Shown here: one piece after another, positions 51,953 through 61,570 of the stretch
How the letters are laid out: every line of letters begins with the position of its first letter
How positions within the stretch are numbered: the first letter of the stretch is position 1
Assembly: GCA_017642445.1 (NCBI GenBank)
Contig: JAGCPA010000088.1
Span: 1-63,392 of the forward strand
DNA length: 63,392 bases
DNA from: Spirochaetia bacterium
Lineage (GTDB): Bacteria > Spirochaetota > Spirochaetia > CADAEX01
Direction: 5' to 3'
Program-made: the position numbers and the translations under genes
Notes under the pieces: generated by a model
Database searches by the model: none
Seen by the model: only the letters and a program-made list of their open reading frames with translations
Told to the model about the DNA's origin: nothing

Positions 51953-52750
51953 TTATTTTATCAAAGTGCCGATGCACTGACCCATCTTTACCGGGGTCTC
52001 AAGTATATTCTGCCGTATTGCAAGCCGTTCTTTCTCTATCAGGAGGATGACTGTGGAGCCGCCGTACTCGAAATAGCCTTTCTCGTGGCCCCGTTCTGCA
52101 ACACCTGCCTGCTCCAGGTTCACAATTCTTCCCACCAGCATGGCACCAACTTCCATCTGCACCACTCTGCCGAACTCATCCGATTCAATTACGGTATACT
52201 CACGGCAGTTCTGGGCAAACACAGGAAACTTTTCCAGGGCTATAGGCTGTACTGTATGGAGTATTCCAGGGATAAAGATATTCGGTCCCTTTACGCCGGA
52301 AACAGGGTAGGCATACCGGTGGTAGTTGTCCACACACAGCCGGAAGACAAGGCACCAGCCGCCGTTGTAACGTGAGGCCAGCTCTTTATCCTTAAGCATC
52401 GAAGCTATAGTGTATGCGGACTGCTTTACAGGAATCACAGTTCCTTCGTCATTTATTGGATAAACTGTCAGAAGCCCATCGCAGGGGGAACACAGGTGAT
52501 CTGTATCCATATCGAAAGGACGTTTTCCATCTTTTATGCGGCGCCGGAAGAACTGGTTGAAAGTCTTTATCCCATCCAGCTCGTAGTCGCTTAAGTCTAT
52601 GTTGTTCTTTCTGACAAAGCCTTTTATCAGGAAAGCAGAGAGCCTGGAATCCAGAAATGCGCCGCAGAGTTTAGAGACAGGACGTGAGGAAAGGAGTTTC
52701 AGAAGACATCTGCCGGCAGCAGTCTTGTAGAGAAAAGTCAGCCCATCCAT
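51953..52750 (-). CDS. psd: Phosphatidylserine decarboxylase
   Basis: A 265-residue self-cleaving enzyme that turns phosphatidylserine into phosphatidylethanolamine at the inner membrane. The processing site lies in YFEYGGSTVILL: cleavage before Ser232 would give a pyruvoyl-bearing alpha chain of 34 residues. HRYAYPVSG and the Asp/His cluster near SPCDGLLTV are also conserved. The GGST form of the motif replaces LGST. The gene is 18 bases downstream of the synthase gene, completing a two-step pathway. Confidence 0.93.
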   Translation of the reverse strand: MDGLTFLYKTAAGRCLLKLLSSRPVSKLCGAFLDSRLSAFLIKGFVRKNNIDLSDYELDGIKTFNQFFRRRIKDGKRPFDMDTDHLCSPCDGLLTVYPINDEGTVIPVKQSAYTIASMLKDKELASRYNGGWCLVFRLCVDNYHRYAYPVSGVKGPNIFIPGILHTVQPIALEKFPVFAQNCREYTVIESDEFGRVVQMEVGAMLVGRIVNLEQAGVAERGHEKGYFEYGGSTVILLIEKERLAIRQNILETPVKMGQCIGTLIK

Positions 52751-52768
52751 GGCAAATCCAGCGCTTTA

Positions 52769-53479
52769 TCAGCGGTTCTTGAGGAATATGAATATAAGGC
52801 CAAGGACAATAGCCTCCACCGCTCCGAAGGCGATCATCACAAAGACATCTTTTGTGGTAGGCTTCTTGACCCTTATGTCCGAGATAAACAGAATGCCCAT
52901 GACCACCATGAGAAGAGAGTAGAGGAATGTGAAATCCATGCTGAACACGATATGGCACAGCAGCACAGTAGGGAACACAAGGGCGGCGCTTGTCACAGGA
53001 AGCCCATGGAAGAACTTGCCTGCAGAACCGTCGCTCTCCTGCCGCTCCTCCTCCAGCACATTGAAATAGGCCAGCCGGATCAGGGCTGCAAGGGTATAGA
53101 ATGTCGCAGTCACAGTAAAGGCAATTTTCACCCCCAAAGCTCGCTCGGTAATCTTTAAGAAGAAGATAGTGTTCGGAAGGGTCTCATAGTAGATGCTGCT
53201 CCGCATCATGGCAATTCCGATGCAGGCAGGAAGCACTCCGAAAGCAATCAGGTCAGAGAGCGAGTCGATCTGGATGCCGAACTTTTTCATCCGTTCGGTC
53301 CTGTTCTTTTTAGTCCTGGCAACCTTGCCGTCGAAAGCGTCACACAGTCCGCAGAGAAGGAGGAAAAGCATTCCGATATAGGGGTGGCCTATGTTGTTCA
53401 GACAGAAGATGATTCCGCATGTGGCAGAGATCATGGAAAGATATGTAAGGATGACTGTGTAATCATAAAAACCAATCAT
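52769..53479 (-). CDS. pssA: CDP-diacylglycerol-serine O-phosphatidyltransferase
   Basis: A 236-residue integral membrane CDP-alcohol phosphotransferase. The catalytic signature is CDAFDGKVARTKKN, then GIQIDSLSD, with the acidic residues that bind Mg and CDP. It joins serine to CDP-diacylglycerol to make phosphatidylserine, the substrate of the Psd encoded next. About six to eight membrane segments are visible. The family also includes phosphatidylcholine synthases, but the neighbouring psd settles the role. Confidence 0.88.
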   Translation of the reverse strand: MIGFYDYTVILTYLSMISATCGIIFCLNNIGHPYIGMLFLLLCGLCDAFDGKVARTKKNRTERMKKFGIQIDSLSDLIAFGVLPACIGIAMMRSSIYYETLPNTIFFLKITERALGVKIAFTVTATFYTLAALIRLAYFNVLEEERQESDGSAGKFFHGLPVTSAALVFPTVLLCHIVFSMDFTFLYSLLMVVMGILFISDIRVKKPTTKDVFVMIAFGAVEAIVLGLIFIFLKNR

Positions 53480-53481
53480 GG

Positions 53482-54522
53482 CTATACCTCGCTTTTTCCC
53501 CTGTGCTGTATGAACTTTATGAAGATATATCCTAATATTACAGTAAAAAGTGATACTATGCTACAGGTATAGAAAGAAATTCCACGGCTTGCTATCGCCA
53601 GTCCCACAGCCATGTCATTGCTCATGAGCATGGAGTAGCCGAAGACCATGATGAACTCCGAGATTCCTACTGCACCCGGCATAGGAAGGAAGTTGGAGCC
53701 AACCACAACATAGCACTGGATTATGAAGATCATGAATCCGTTGGAATAGTCGCCGTGCAGTGCAAAATAGACAAAGACCGGGACAAGGATCTGGGAGGCC
53801 CGCTGCAGGAGGTTCAGGAAGAAAACCTTGCTGTAAAGCCCCTTGGTTCCGGAAAGCTCGTTGACACACAGGTTGTACTTCTCAAGCCCTTTGTTGAATC
53901 TGGTCTCAAGCTTTGCCGCCAAGTTCTTGAAATGGAGCTTGCGCAGAATAAAGAAAATGACACTTCCTGCCTTGAGAAGGACAATCTTTTTCTTGAGCAG
54001 GACTATGAAGCAGAGGGTAAGGAGCACCATGGAGAAGATGCCGAACAGGATCATAACCTTGCAGGATAGTGTGAACTCGAAGAAGATGCCGGGGAAGAAG
54101 ATTACCGAGAATAGACCCAGTGCGATTATGGCCAGGGTGTACATGGTAAGGTTCAGTATGAGGGCTGCGGTAACCACTTCGGCAGGGATGCCGTCTATAT
54201 ACATGAAATAGGCGCTTGCAGGCTGTCCGCCGGTTGCAGAGGGGGTTATGGAGGAGAAATAGATGTCGGCAGATGCATAGAGGAACCCTTTTCTCTTCTT
54301 GACAGGATAGCCCAGAGAGCGGGAGATAATGGTAAGTGATTTTCCCTCGAACCAGATGAAAAGGAGCATGCAGACAACTGCAGGAACCAGCCAAAGCAGG
54401 TTGGCATGCCGTATTGCCTCGATAAACTCCTGGACCGACAGGCTGCTCTTGTAGAAACAGATATACATGGTCAGGATAGAGAGAATCAGCGTTACAATGG
54501 TCCAGAAAAGCTCTTTTTTCAT
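53482..54522 (-). CDS. UPF0104/LPG-synthase-type membrane protein
   Basis: A 346-residue protein with about eight hydrophobic segments. SSITPSATGGQPASAYFMYIDG is a family hallmark, and GAVGISEFIMVFGYSML occurs near the end, as in the transmembrane half of lysylphosphatidylglycerol synthases. The soluble aminoacyl-transfer domain is absent, so it may only flip lipids or act with another protein. It lies two bases upstream of pssA on the same strand, supporting a role in phospholipid handling. A GTG three codons upstream is an alternative start. Confidence 0.83.
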   Translation of the reverse strand: MKKELFWTIVTLILSILTMYICFYKSSLSVQEFIEAIRHANLLWLVPAVVCMLLFIWFEGKSLTIISRSLGYPVKKRKGFLYASADIYFSSITPSATGGQPASAYFMYIDGIPAEVVTAALILNLTMYTLAIIALGLFSVIFFPGIFFEFTLSCKVMILFGIFSMVLLTLCFIVLLKKKIVLLKAGSVIFFILRKLHFKNLAAKLETRFNKGLEKYNLCVNELSGTKGLYSKVFFLNLLQRASQILVPVFVYFALHGDYSNGFMIFIIQCYVVVGSNFLPMPGAVGISEFIMVFGYSMLMSNDMAVGLAIASRGISFYTCSIVSLFTVILGYIFIKFIQHRGKSEV

Positions 54523-54570
54523 ACCGATCACTTATTTTATCGGCATAATTATAGTATTTATAATAGATTT

Positions 54571-55635
54571 TTACCTGACAGGCTCGTACCAGCGGGTCTG
54601 GAACTCTTTGATCCTGGAGAAAGGAACTGTCTCCCCGATATAAGGGGTGATGATTTTTATGCTGCTTCCGTCGGCAGCTTTTACCATCCGCTGGACGCTG
54701 TCGTCCCAGGGGTGGCGTGCCAGTTTGAAGGCTCCCCAGTGGATTGGAACCACATATTCTGTTCCCAGAGCTTTTGCTGCCTCGAATGATTCTTCCGGCT
54801 TCATGTGCACCGACGGCCAGCGGATGTCATACTGGCCCGCCTCTATGAAAGCAAGGTCAAAGCTGCCATATTTTTCCCCTATTCTCTGGAAATGGTCGTC
54901 CCACCCGCTGTCGCCGCTCTCAAATATCTTATGCTTCCCGTCGGAAAGCACCCATGAGGCCCATAAAGTCTCAAAGCGGTCGGTAAGGGTCCTGCCGGAA
55001 AAATGGCGGGCCGGTGTGCAGGCTATGGTCAGTCCCTCTATGCGGGTCTCCTCCCACCATGCCATGTCTGTGATCTTGCCGGCATCTGCTCCGAACTTTA
55101 TAAGACGTTTCTCCACACCCAGCGGAACCACATATTTTTTAACCTTTGAATCCAGCTTTTTTATTGCATTCTTATCCAGATGATCGTAGTGGTCGTGCGA
55201 GATTATAAGTATGTCGATTTCCGGCAGGTCCACAATGGAGCAGGGGGGCGGAGTGAACCGCTTAGGGCCGGCAAACTGCACAGGGGAAGATCTGTTGCTG
55301 AAGACAGGATCGAAAAGTATGTTATTCCCATCCATCCGGATGAACAGAGAGGAGTGGCCGAACCAGGTGAAAAAGAGCTCTTCTCCAGAGCTGTTGCTTG
55401 CAAAATCAGGCACTTTAAGCGGAAGCTTGCTTTCAGGGACAGTCTCTTTGTCAGAAATCACACCGGTAGGGACATCCTTGGGTTCGTTCAGCAGAAGTAC
55501 GAACTCATGTTCATTTTTGAATATTTTCCCATCAAAGTTGGATGCCCGTGCCGCATAATCTGCTGTATTGGAAAACACCAGCCAGGGCAGGAATAAAAAG
55601 ATGGATAATATAGTCAGTTCATTTACAGTTTTCAT
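54571..55635 (-). CDS. Metallo-beta-lactamase-fold hydrolase (UlaG/NAPE-PLD-like)
   Basis: About 354 residues with an N-terminal hydrophobic signal or anchor (LTILSIFLFLPWLVF). The MBL motif is ISHDHYDHLD, with later metal ligands in CTPARHFSG, FESGDSG and VPIHWGAF. WFGHSSLFIRMDG and FDPVFSNRSSP match the NAPE-PLD/RomA group, which act on phospholipids or sugar lactones. With phosphatidylethanolamine genes next door an N-acyl-PE hydrolase role is tempting but unproven. It overlaps the MFS gene by 17 nt. Confidence 0.8.
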   Translation of the reverse strand: MKTVNELTILSIFLFLPWLVFSNTADYAARASNFDGKIFKNEHEFVLLLNEPKDVPTGVISDKETVPESKLPLKVPDFASNSSGEELFFTWFGHSSLFIRMDGNNILFDPVFSNRSSPVQFAGPKRFTPPPCSIVDLPEIDILIISHDHYDHLDKNAIKKLDSKVKKYVVPLGVEKRLIKFGADAGKITDMAWWEETRIEGLTIACTPARHFSGRTLTDRFETLWASWVLSDGKHKIFESGDSGWDDHFQRIGEKYGSFDLAFIEAGQYDIRWPSVHMKPEESFEAAKALGTEYVVPIHWGAFKLARHPWDDSVQRMVKAADGSSIKIITPYIGETVPFSRIKEFQTRWYEPVR

Positions 55636-56776
55636 GAGCTGCAAGGCCTGTTATCAGTGTTCCGACTATGGCAGCCCCGGTTGCGCACCATAGCAGAAGC
55701 ATTATCCCGCCGCTTCCCATAAGCAGACCGCCTGTCAGGCTGGCAAGGACGCTAGCCATGGATTCGGTCATTGTCATTACAGACTGCCCTGTGACCTTGT
55801 CTTCCTCTGTCATGCAGGTGTCGGCATAATGAGCCTTGGCTGCCACCAGAAGTCCGAAAGATACACTCTGCAGCAGCTGTACTGCATAAATGGTCTGAAC
55901 ATTTGGCGCTGCGATAAAAAGGATTCCCTTAAGGGAGAAGAAGAAACCGGATATGACAATAAGCTTAGGTGCCGACACATGCCTTGCCAGCTTGGAGTAG
56001 AGGAACAGCATGGGGAGCTCTGCGCATGCCGCTATAGCCAGTGCTGTTCCCATGCTTCCGCTGTCTCCGCCTACACGCTCCATGATCCTGAGCATGTAGA
56101 TTGTCACCATGTTGTTGAAGAATACAAACAGCATTGCACCGATTGCGGTGATAAAGAACACAGGATAGGTGCGGATAAGGCTTTTATGGGATTTGAGTGC
56201 AGCTGGTTCTGTGCTTGGTTTATGCACATTGGCTATATATGGCATGGATGTGGCAACAATAAGGAGAAAAACAGAAGCCAATATATTCAGGAAAAGAATC
56301 ATGGAGGGACCCCAGTGGGCTGTCAGCTTTCCTGCTAAATAGGCTGTGAATGCGTAGGATAAGGATCCAAGCCCCCGGGCTATGCCGAAATCCACTTTTT
56401 TCTCAGCATCCTTGTAATGAAAGCCGGCGGCGTTCACCATAGGCATCATCAGCATGGAGAACAGGATAAGAAGGGCAAATATAACACCTGTGACAGAGGA
56501 ACCGCCTGGAAGAAAAAGTATGATGGAGAGGATGATCTCGAGAACAGCATAGATCTGGAGCTGCTTTTTCCAGGAGAACAGAGCACTTCTGTCTGCAAGA
56601 CGGCCTGCCGCTCCCTGGAAAAGAGAGCTCAACAGACAGGTCAGTGCCACAAGGAACCCTATAGCGCGGTCAGAAAGGCCGGCAATGGTCAGGTAGTAGA
56701 CAGCATAGCTTAAGACAACACAATGGCTTGCGTAATATGAGCACTGTAAAAGCTGGTATTTCCCGTTCTCTTTCAT
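55619..56776 (-). CDS. MFS transporter
   Basis: A 385-residue protein with about twelve hydrophobic segments in two halves. The loop between helices two and three reads GAAGRLADRSALFSWKK, the typical MFS signature GxxxDRxGR-like. It belongs to the short MFS group (nucleoside or sugar permease-like). Substrate unknown. It follows the SDR gene by six bases and shares its strand with the symporter and SDR genes, so a small catabolic operon is likely. Confidence 0.8.
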   Translation of the reverse strand: MKENGKYQLLQCSYYASHCVVLSYAVYYLTIAGLSDRAIGFLVALTCLLSSLFQGAAGRLADRSALFSWKKQLQIYAVLEIILSIILFLPGGSSVTGVIFALLILFSMLMMPMVNAAGFHYKDAEKKVDFGIARGLGSLSYAFTAYLAGKLTAHWGPSMILFLNILASVFLLIVATSMPYIANVHKPSTEPAALKSHKSLIRTYPVFFITAIGAMLFVFFNNMVTIYMLRIMERVGGDSGSMGTALAIAACAELPMLFLYSKLARHVSAPKLIVISGFFFSLKGILFIAAPNVQTIYAVQLLQSVSFGLLVAAKAHYADTCMTEEDKVTGQSVMTMTESMASVLASLTGGLLMGSGGIMLLLWCATGAAIVGTLITGLAAHENCK

Positions 56777-56782
56777 AGAAGA

Positions 56783-57649
56783 TCAGCTCCAGCCGTCGCC
56801 GGTTGCGGCAGAGCCTTCAGGCATTCCTGGCAGTATAAGTCCGCCGTCCACCCGCAGGGTGACACCAGTTATATATGAGGCTTTATCGGAGGAGAGGAAC
56901 ACAACTGCATTCGCGATATCCTGAGGTAGCGCTGCTCTTCCTAATGGAATTTTCTTTCCAACTCCATCCCAAAAGTCGCTCGCAATAGGCTTTGACTTAT
57001 CTAAAAACTCTTCGTTGAAGAAGTAGTCGGTGTCAGCCCCGAATCTCATGTCTGCCAGTTCTTCCTTGGTGCGTATCCGGACAGCTCCCGGTGCCACATT
57101 GTTTATCCTTATTCCATAGGGTGCCAGATCCAGGGCAAATGCTTCGATGGCCCGGTTGAGCCCTGCCTTCATGCCGCAGTAGAGGCCGCAGTTGGGGTAG
57201 ACCCGCTCGCCCCGGGAAGATGTGATATTTATGATGCAGCCCTTAGTCTTGTGGGCAATCATGTAGGCCGATGCATGGCGCATCATCATTATGTAGCTAC
57301 GGAAATCAAGGTTTATCAGGTAGTCAAAGTTCTCGTCATTGAACTCGTAGATAGGCTTTGGCTTGTTTACGCCAGCGTTGTTCACCATAAGGTCAAGGCC
57401 TCCTAAGTCGGCGACAGCTTTGTTGAAGAGAGCTTCTGCAGTCTCAGGCTTGGAAAGGTCTGCAGGGTAGGCAAAGCTCTGACCACCCCTTGCTTCAATC
57501 TGTTCTTTTGTATACCGAACTGCTTTCTCCGAGTTCTGCTCTTTCTCGTAGTAGGAGAAAGCCACATTGTAGCCTTCTGCTGCAAGGGCCAGAGCGATTC
57601 CCCTTCCGATTCCCCGCTCACCACCTGTGATAAATGCTTTCTTTCTCAT
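56783..57649 (-). CDS. Short-chain dehydrogenase/reductase
   Basis: A 288-residue classical SDR. The cofactor motif is [14 protein letters not shown] follows at about residue 92, the serine sits in NITSSRG, and the catalytic Tyr/Lys are in YCGMK. The C-terminal [11 protein letters not shown] is typical. It oxidises or reduces a sugar or other alcohol with NAD(P). An insertion after [11 protein letters not shown] makes the substrate loop longer than average. AGGTGAC lies just before the ATG. Confidence 0.88.
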   Translation of the reverse strand: MRKKAFITGGERGIGRGIALALAAEGYNVAFSYYEKEQNSEKAVRYTKEQIEARGGQSFAYPADLSKPETAEALFNKAVADLGGLDLMVNNAGVNKPKPIYEFNDENFDYLINLDFRSYIMMMRHASAYMIAHKTKGCIINITSSRGERVYPNCGLYCGMKAGLNRAIEAFALDLAPYGIRINNVAPGAVRIRTKEELADMRFGADTDYFFNEEFLDKSKPIASDFWDGVGKKIPLGRAALPQDIANAVVFLSSDKASYITGVTLRVDGGLILPGMPEGSAATGDGWS

Positions 57650-57654
57650 GTCAC

Positions 57655-59268
57655 CTACCTTTTATAGACTTCTGAATCAAGCTCTTTCTCGCTGGCTGCC
57701 ACCACCATGCTTGTGACAATGTCTCCGTTGACATTGGTCGCTGTATCTATACGGTCCACAATATTCCAGATACCGATGAGGAATCCAAGACTAGATGCCG
57801 GAATCGGTGTGGAGGAAAGCAGGGTTGCAATAATCACCAGACCAGTGTTTGGTACGCCCGGGGCTCCTGCCGCGAGAAGCATTGTCATTATTCCTATCTG
57901 GATCCAGTCGGCGGTGGGCAGGTCAAGACCGCACATTTTTGCCAGCATGACAACAGAGATGGTTACAGACATTGCGCAGCCGTTCATATTTATAGTGGCT
58001 CCCAGCGGGATTCCGAAGCTGGATATCTTTTCAGACACACCCAGTCTCTTCTGGCAGAAGTCAATTGTCAGAGGAATGCATACGCTGCTGCTTGCCAGGG
58101 TGAACGGGGTAAGAAGATACAGCGGAGCTTTCTTTGCATAAGGGATCGGCGATATATGGCCTATTGCTACGATCATGAACATATAGACCAGGATCAGGAT
58201 TATGCTGCCTGCAGCAATGGACAGGAGGAATGTGATAAGCATGAACAGGGTCGATGCCTCGCAGCTGTAAACAAGGATAGCCATTGAGGCGAATGCCGCA
58301 AGAGGAATAAATGATATGACCATTTCCATCATCTTGAGAAAAAGGGTGTTTGCCTCTTTGATGATATGCCGTATCCTGTCTGTTTTATCGCCCAGGATGC
58401 TCAAAGCGAGCCCACAGAAAACCGCGACAAAAATCACCTGAAGCATATTTCTTTCAAGTATAGGCTGGATTATATTTTTCGGGATAATTCCAATCAGAAG
58501 TGAATTTACAGTGACCTCTATATTCCCTTCAACCGCAGGAGCGGCATCTGTCAGGCTTGCAGGAAGCTTTGGCACATCGCCCATGAAGAACATGAATCCC
58601 ATGCCGAATCCTATCAATATAGCTATGACAGTTGTGACAAGATATGAGCTTATGACCTTGCCCCCTATGCGGCCAGCCTCTTTGCTGCCCGAGAGATTGG
58701 CAAGGCTGGTGGTGATGGAGAAGAAGACCACCGGTGCCAGCAGCAGAGACATCGCGTTGAGGAAAAGGGTCTGCACAGTGGAGAAGATACTGTTTGAGAT
58801 AAAATCTGCAGCAGCCTGAGGAATCCACTTAAGGGCCAGTCCCATGACAATGCCGGCCAGCATACATACGAATGTTATGATCACCTTGCGGTTCTCATTC
58901 TCGTGGACAGTTATTGTGACAATATTGTTTCCGTTTCTGCGGCAGTAACTAAGGTTTGCTTGATAAGCCCTCAGGATCTGATCTCTGCAATACTCATCGC
59001 TTTCTATATCCCAGCTGCTCAAGGAGGCAAGGGGGTTATACTCCTCGCCATGACTTGATAATGATAGAGAGATATCTCCCAGATGTTTCTGTATCTTAAC
59101 ATCTGTAGGGTGGCCTGAGTTCTCCTGAAGCCGCACAATTATTTCTTCCAATAGGAGAAGCGATGAAGTCACCTCTTTGGAGCTTGCTTTTGTCGTTAGA
59201 AGCTGTTTCTTCAGCTCTTCGCTCTGCTTTCCGATTTCTTCAACCGAAATTTTTAAAAAAGAGGCCAT
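57655..59268 (-). CDS. Dicarboxylate/amino acid:cation symporter with an ATPase-like N-terminal domain
   Basis: A 537-residue protein. Residues 130-520 are a DAACS (GltP-like) transporter with about eight helices; hallmark segments are [10 protein letters not shown] and [12 protein letters not shown]. The first 125 residues are soluble and not part of that family. They contain [15 protein letters not shown] and [11 protein letters not shown], which resemble the N and G1 boxes of GHKL/anti-sigma ATPases, though the fit is incomplete. The fusion suggests nucleotide-controlled uptake of dicarboxylates or Glu/Asp. TTGTCA and a TATAAA hexamer lie just upstream, only five bases before the ATG. Confidence 0.83.
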   Translation of the reverse strand: MASFLKISVEEIGKQSEELKKQLLTTKASSKEVTSSLLLLEEIIVRLQENSGHPTDVKIQKHLGDISLSLSSHGEEYNPLASLSSWDIESDEYCRDQILRAYQANLSYCRRNGNNIVTITVHENENRKVIITFVCMLAGIVMGLALKWIPQAAADFISNSIFSTVQTLFLNAMSLLLAPVVFFSITTSLANLSGSKEAGRIGGKVISSYLVTTVIAILIGFGMGFMFFMGDVPKLPASLTDAAPAVEGNIEVTVNSLLIGIIPKNIIQPILERNMLQVIFVAVFCGLALSILGDKTDRIRHIIKEANTLFLKMMEMVISFIPLAAFASMAILVYSCEASTLFMLITFLLSIAAGSIILILVYMFMIVAIGHISPIPYAKKAPLYLLTPFTLASSSVCIPLTIDFCQKRLGVSEKISSFGIPLGATINMNGCAMSVTISVVMLAKMCGLDLPTADWIQIGIMTMLLAAGAPGVPNTGLVIIATLLSSTPIPASSLGFLIGIWNIVDRIDTATNVNGDIVTSMVVAASEKELDSEVYKR

Positions 59269-59273
59269 AATTA

Positions 59274-59303
59274 TTTATAACATCAGAGAAATAAATCTGA
59301 CAA
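59274..59303 (-). promoter_or_regulatory. Promoter of the symporter gene
   Basis: On the minus strand TTGTCA (59303-59298), 18 bases, TATAAA (59279-59274), then five bases to the ATG at 59268. Confidence 0.5.
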
Positions 59304-59312
59304 TATTTTTTT

Positions 59313-59345
59313 CAAAAAAAACCCTGTGCCATTTCTGACACAGGG
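59313..59345 (-). terminator. Intrinsic terminator after trpB2
   Basis: On the minus strand, CCCTGTG and CACAGGG pair around a ten-base loop, followed by a run of Ts. It lies 33 bases past the trpB2 stop. Confidence 0.85.
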
Positions 59346-59378
59346 AACATATCTTTAAAAGGAGAAAAGAACGAATAA

Positions 59379-60764
59379 TTACTCTAAATTACCAGGGAAT
59401 CTTGGGATTGTATCAAAGCCCTTCTTAAGGTCTGCGTCGGTCGGGATGTAGTCGTTCATCTCGCCGTCGTTGAACTTCTGGTATGCTACCAGGTCGAAGT
59501 AACCGGTTCCGGTAAGGCCGAATACAATGGTCTTCTCCTCGCCGGTCTCCTTGCACTTAAGAGCCTCGTCGATTGCTACGCGGATAGCGTGAGCACTTTC
59601 CGGTGCAGGGAGGATACCCTCGATCCGTGCAAACTGCTCTGCAGCCTTGAATACCGATGTCTGCTCAACAGACCGAGCTTCCATAAGCTTGTCATCATAC
59701 AGCTGGGAGAGAACAGAGCTCAGTCCATGGTAGCGGAGACCGCCTGCATGGTTTGCGGATGGGATGAACTCGGAGCCCAGTGTGTACATCTTTGCCAATG
59801 GACATACATGACCTGTGTCGCAGAAGTCGTATGCATATATACCTCTGGTGAAGCTTGGGCAGGATGCAGGCTCTACTGCGATGATCTGATAGTCAGCCTC
59901 GCCACGGAGCTTTCTTCCCATGAATGGAGCGATAAGACCGCCAAGGTTGGAGCCGCCGCCGGCACAGCCGATGATCATATCTGGTTTTACACCATATTTA
60001 TCAAGAGCAGTCATAGTCTCAAGTCCGATTACTGACTGGTGCAGCAGTACCTGAGCAAGAACGCTTCCAAGAACATAGCGGTAGCCTTCCTGTGATGTGG
60101 CAGCTTCAACAGCCTCGGAGATTGCGCATCCCAAGCTTCCTGTTGTTCCAGGGAACTGCTCGAGGATTGCCCGTCCTACTTTGGTTGTGTTGGATGGAGA
60201 AGGGGTTACCTTTGCTCCGTATGTCCGCATAACTTCGCGGCGGAACGGTTTCTGCTCGTAGGAAACTTTAACCATGTAAACCTGGCAGTCCAGGCCGAAG
60301 TATGAGCATGCCATGGAGAGCGCTGTTCCCCACTGACCTGCGCCAGTCTCGGTTGTCACACCCTTGAGGCCCTGTTTCTTTGCATAGTAGGCCTGTGCAA
60401 TGGCGGAGTTAAGCTTGTGACTTCCGCTGGTGTTGTTTCCCTCAAATTTATAGTAGATCTTTGCAGGTGTTCCCAGCTGCTGCTCAAGGCAGTAAGCTCT
60501 TACTAACGGGGATGGCCGGTACATCTTGTAGAAGTTCCGGATATCCTCTGGAATCTCAATATATGGAGTCTTGTCATCAAGCTCCTGTTTTGCCAGCTCC
60601 TCGCAGAAAATAGGGGTAAGCTCCTCCAGCTTAAGCGGCTGATGTGTGCCCGGGTGGAGCAGGGGTGCCGGCTTATTCTTCATATCAGCACGGAGATTAT
60701 ACCAGCTCTTTGGCATCTCACTTTCTTCAAGATAGATTTTATAAGGGATTTCATTTTTGCTCAT
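59379..60764 (-). CDS. Tryptophan synthase beta-like enzyme, TrpB2 class
   Basis: A 461-residue PLP enzyme of the TrpB2 group, longer than ordinary TrpB (about 400). NTSGSHKLNSA carries the PLP lysine, GAGQWGTALS is conserved, and GCAGGGSNLGG binds the cofactor phosphate. TrpB2 works without a TrpA partner and makes tryptophan from indole and serine (family knowledge). No trpA or other trp genes are seen in this window, so it may salvage indole. AAGGAGG precedes the ATG and a hairpin with a T run ends the gene. Confidence 0.92.
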   Translation of the reverse strand: MSKNEIPYKIYLEESEMPKSWYNLRADMKNKPAPLLHPGTHQPLKLEELTPIFCEELAKQELDDKTPYIEIPEDIRNFYKMYRPSPLVRAYCLEQQLGTPAKIYYKFEGNNTSGSHKLNSAIAQAYYAKKQGLKGVTTETGAGQWGTALSMACSYFGLDCQVYMVKVSYEQKPFRREVMRTYGAKVTPSPSNTTKVGRAILEQFPGTTGSLGCAISEAVEAATSQEGYRYVLGSVLAQVLLHQSVIGLETMTALDKYGVKPDMIIGCAGGGSNLGGLIAPFMGRKLRGEADYQIIAVEPASCPSFTRGIYAYDFCDTGHVCPLAKMYTLGSEFIPSANHAGGLRYHGLSSVLSQLYDDKLMEARSVEQTSVFKAAEQFARIEGILPAPESAHAIRVAIDEALKCKETGEEKTIVFGLTGTGYFDLVAYQKFNDGEMNDYIPTDADLKKGFDTIPRFPGNLE

Positions 60765-60883
60765 AAGACTCTATAACCTCCTTGTTCTTATGGATAGAAA
60801 CACAATAGCATGTTTTGTTTCTATGTGCAAGAACAAAATGAAAAAAAAATAAACTTTTTTCTAAATCATTATATTGCAATAAA

Positions 60884-60909
60884 AAAGGCAGGACCTAAGC
60901 CCTGCCTTT
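60884..60909 (-). terminator. Intrinsic terminator after the lipoprotein gene
   Basis: AAAGGCAGG and CCTGCCTTT pair exactly around an eight-base loop. On the minus strand a T run follows, so it ends the lipoprotein transcript. The rest of the gap from 60765 to 60956 is AT-rich and shows nothing else. Confidence 0.88.
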
Positions 60910-60956
60910 GCACGTCAGTCATGCTGAAACAAGTTCAATGTGACATAGAAATATTA

Positions 60957-61451
60957 TTACTTTTTAAGAACTAATCTAGCAGGAAGCAATGGATCCTGAA
61001 CATCTTCTGTCAATGTGTTGCCACCATCAGAAACGGTGAATGATTCATCATCTGGAGGATCAATCGGATTAGTAGTCCCAGCCATATTATCTTTCTCTGA
61101 TTTTGCATGTGTATTTATTGTTGAGCCACTCTGATCCCATGTTCCGGTAAATTCGCTGTCTATTTGTTTAACGCCATCCATCCAAAGTTTCTCTACAGAG
61201 GTGAAGGTGCCATTATCATCTAATGTTAAAGAAACATGTATTTCAAATTCTATGCCTCCTTGTGTAAATTTAATACCTTTTCCAGGAACAGGAGTAATTT
61301 CAACAATACCACTTGGAACCATGTCAGAAACAATAAATGCCCCGGTGCCTCTTTCATTTTCTCCACCGCCACCGCTGCCACCGTCATCGCATCCGATCAT
61401 AAAAAATACAACACAAAGAGCCAAAAGAATAAGAACTAATTTTTTAATCAT
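60957..61451 (-). CDS. Small lipocalin-like lipoprotein
   Basis: A 164-residue protein from the ATG after GAGGAGATAATA. Lipoprotein signal with lipobox MIGC (Cys21), then a Gly-rich linker DDGGSGGGGENE. The mature domain is beta-rich; FTGTWDQSGSTI resembles strands of lipocalin-like or META-like domains, but no family is certain. Its codon use is more AT-rich than neighbours, which may mark recent transfer. A hairpin with T run follows it at 60884. Possible role: small periplasmic binding or stress protein. Confidence 0.65.
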   Translation of the reverse strand: MIKKLVLILLALCVVFFMIGCDDGGSGGGGENERGTGAFIVSDMVPSGIVEITPVPGKGIKFTQGGIEFEIHVSLTLDDNGTFTSVEKLWMDGVKQIDSEFTGTWDQSGSTINTHAKSEKDNMAGTTNPIDPPDDESFTVSDGGNTLTEDVQDPLLPARLVLKK

Positions 61452-61520
61452 TATTATCTCCTCAAATATATTCGGTATATAAATTTTATATCCTATATTG
61501 CGAACCGTCAACAAATATTC

Positions 61521-61548
61521 TTGTAAAGAGAGAAATATATGGTACAAT
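61521..61548 (+). promoter_or_regulatory. Promoter of the TlpA operon
   Basis: TTGTAA (61521-61526), 16 bases, TACAAT (61543-61548), about 22 bases before the GTG start, which has a ribosome site. Confidence 0.6.
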
Positions 61549-61570
61549 TAAAGCACAACGGGAGAATCAG

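Noticed and set aside
54536-54556. Sequence like TGACC cluster 1 (TTTATCGGCATAATTATAG) between genes
   Set aside because: It resembles the start of cluster 1 but lacks GGTCA, so I treat it as chance.
59379-60764. Gene as ordinary trpB of a tryptophan operon
   Set aside because: Its length and N terminus are TrpB2-like, and no trpA or other trp genes are adjacent.
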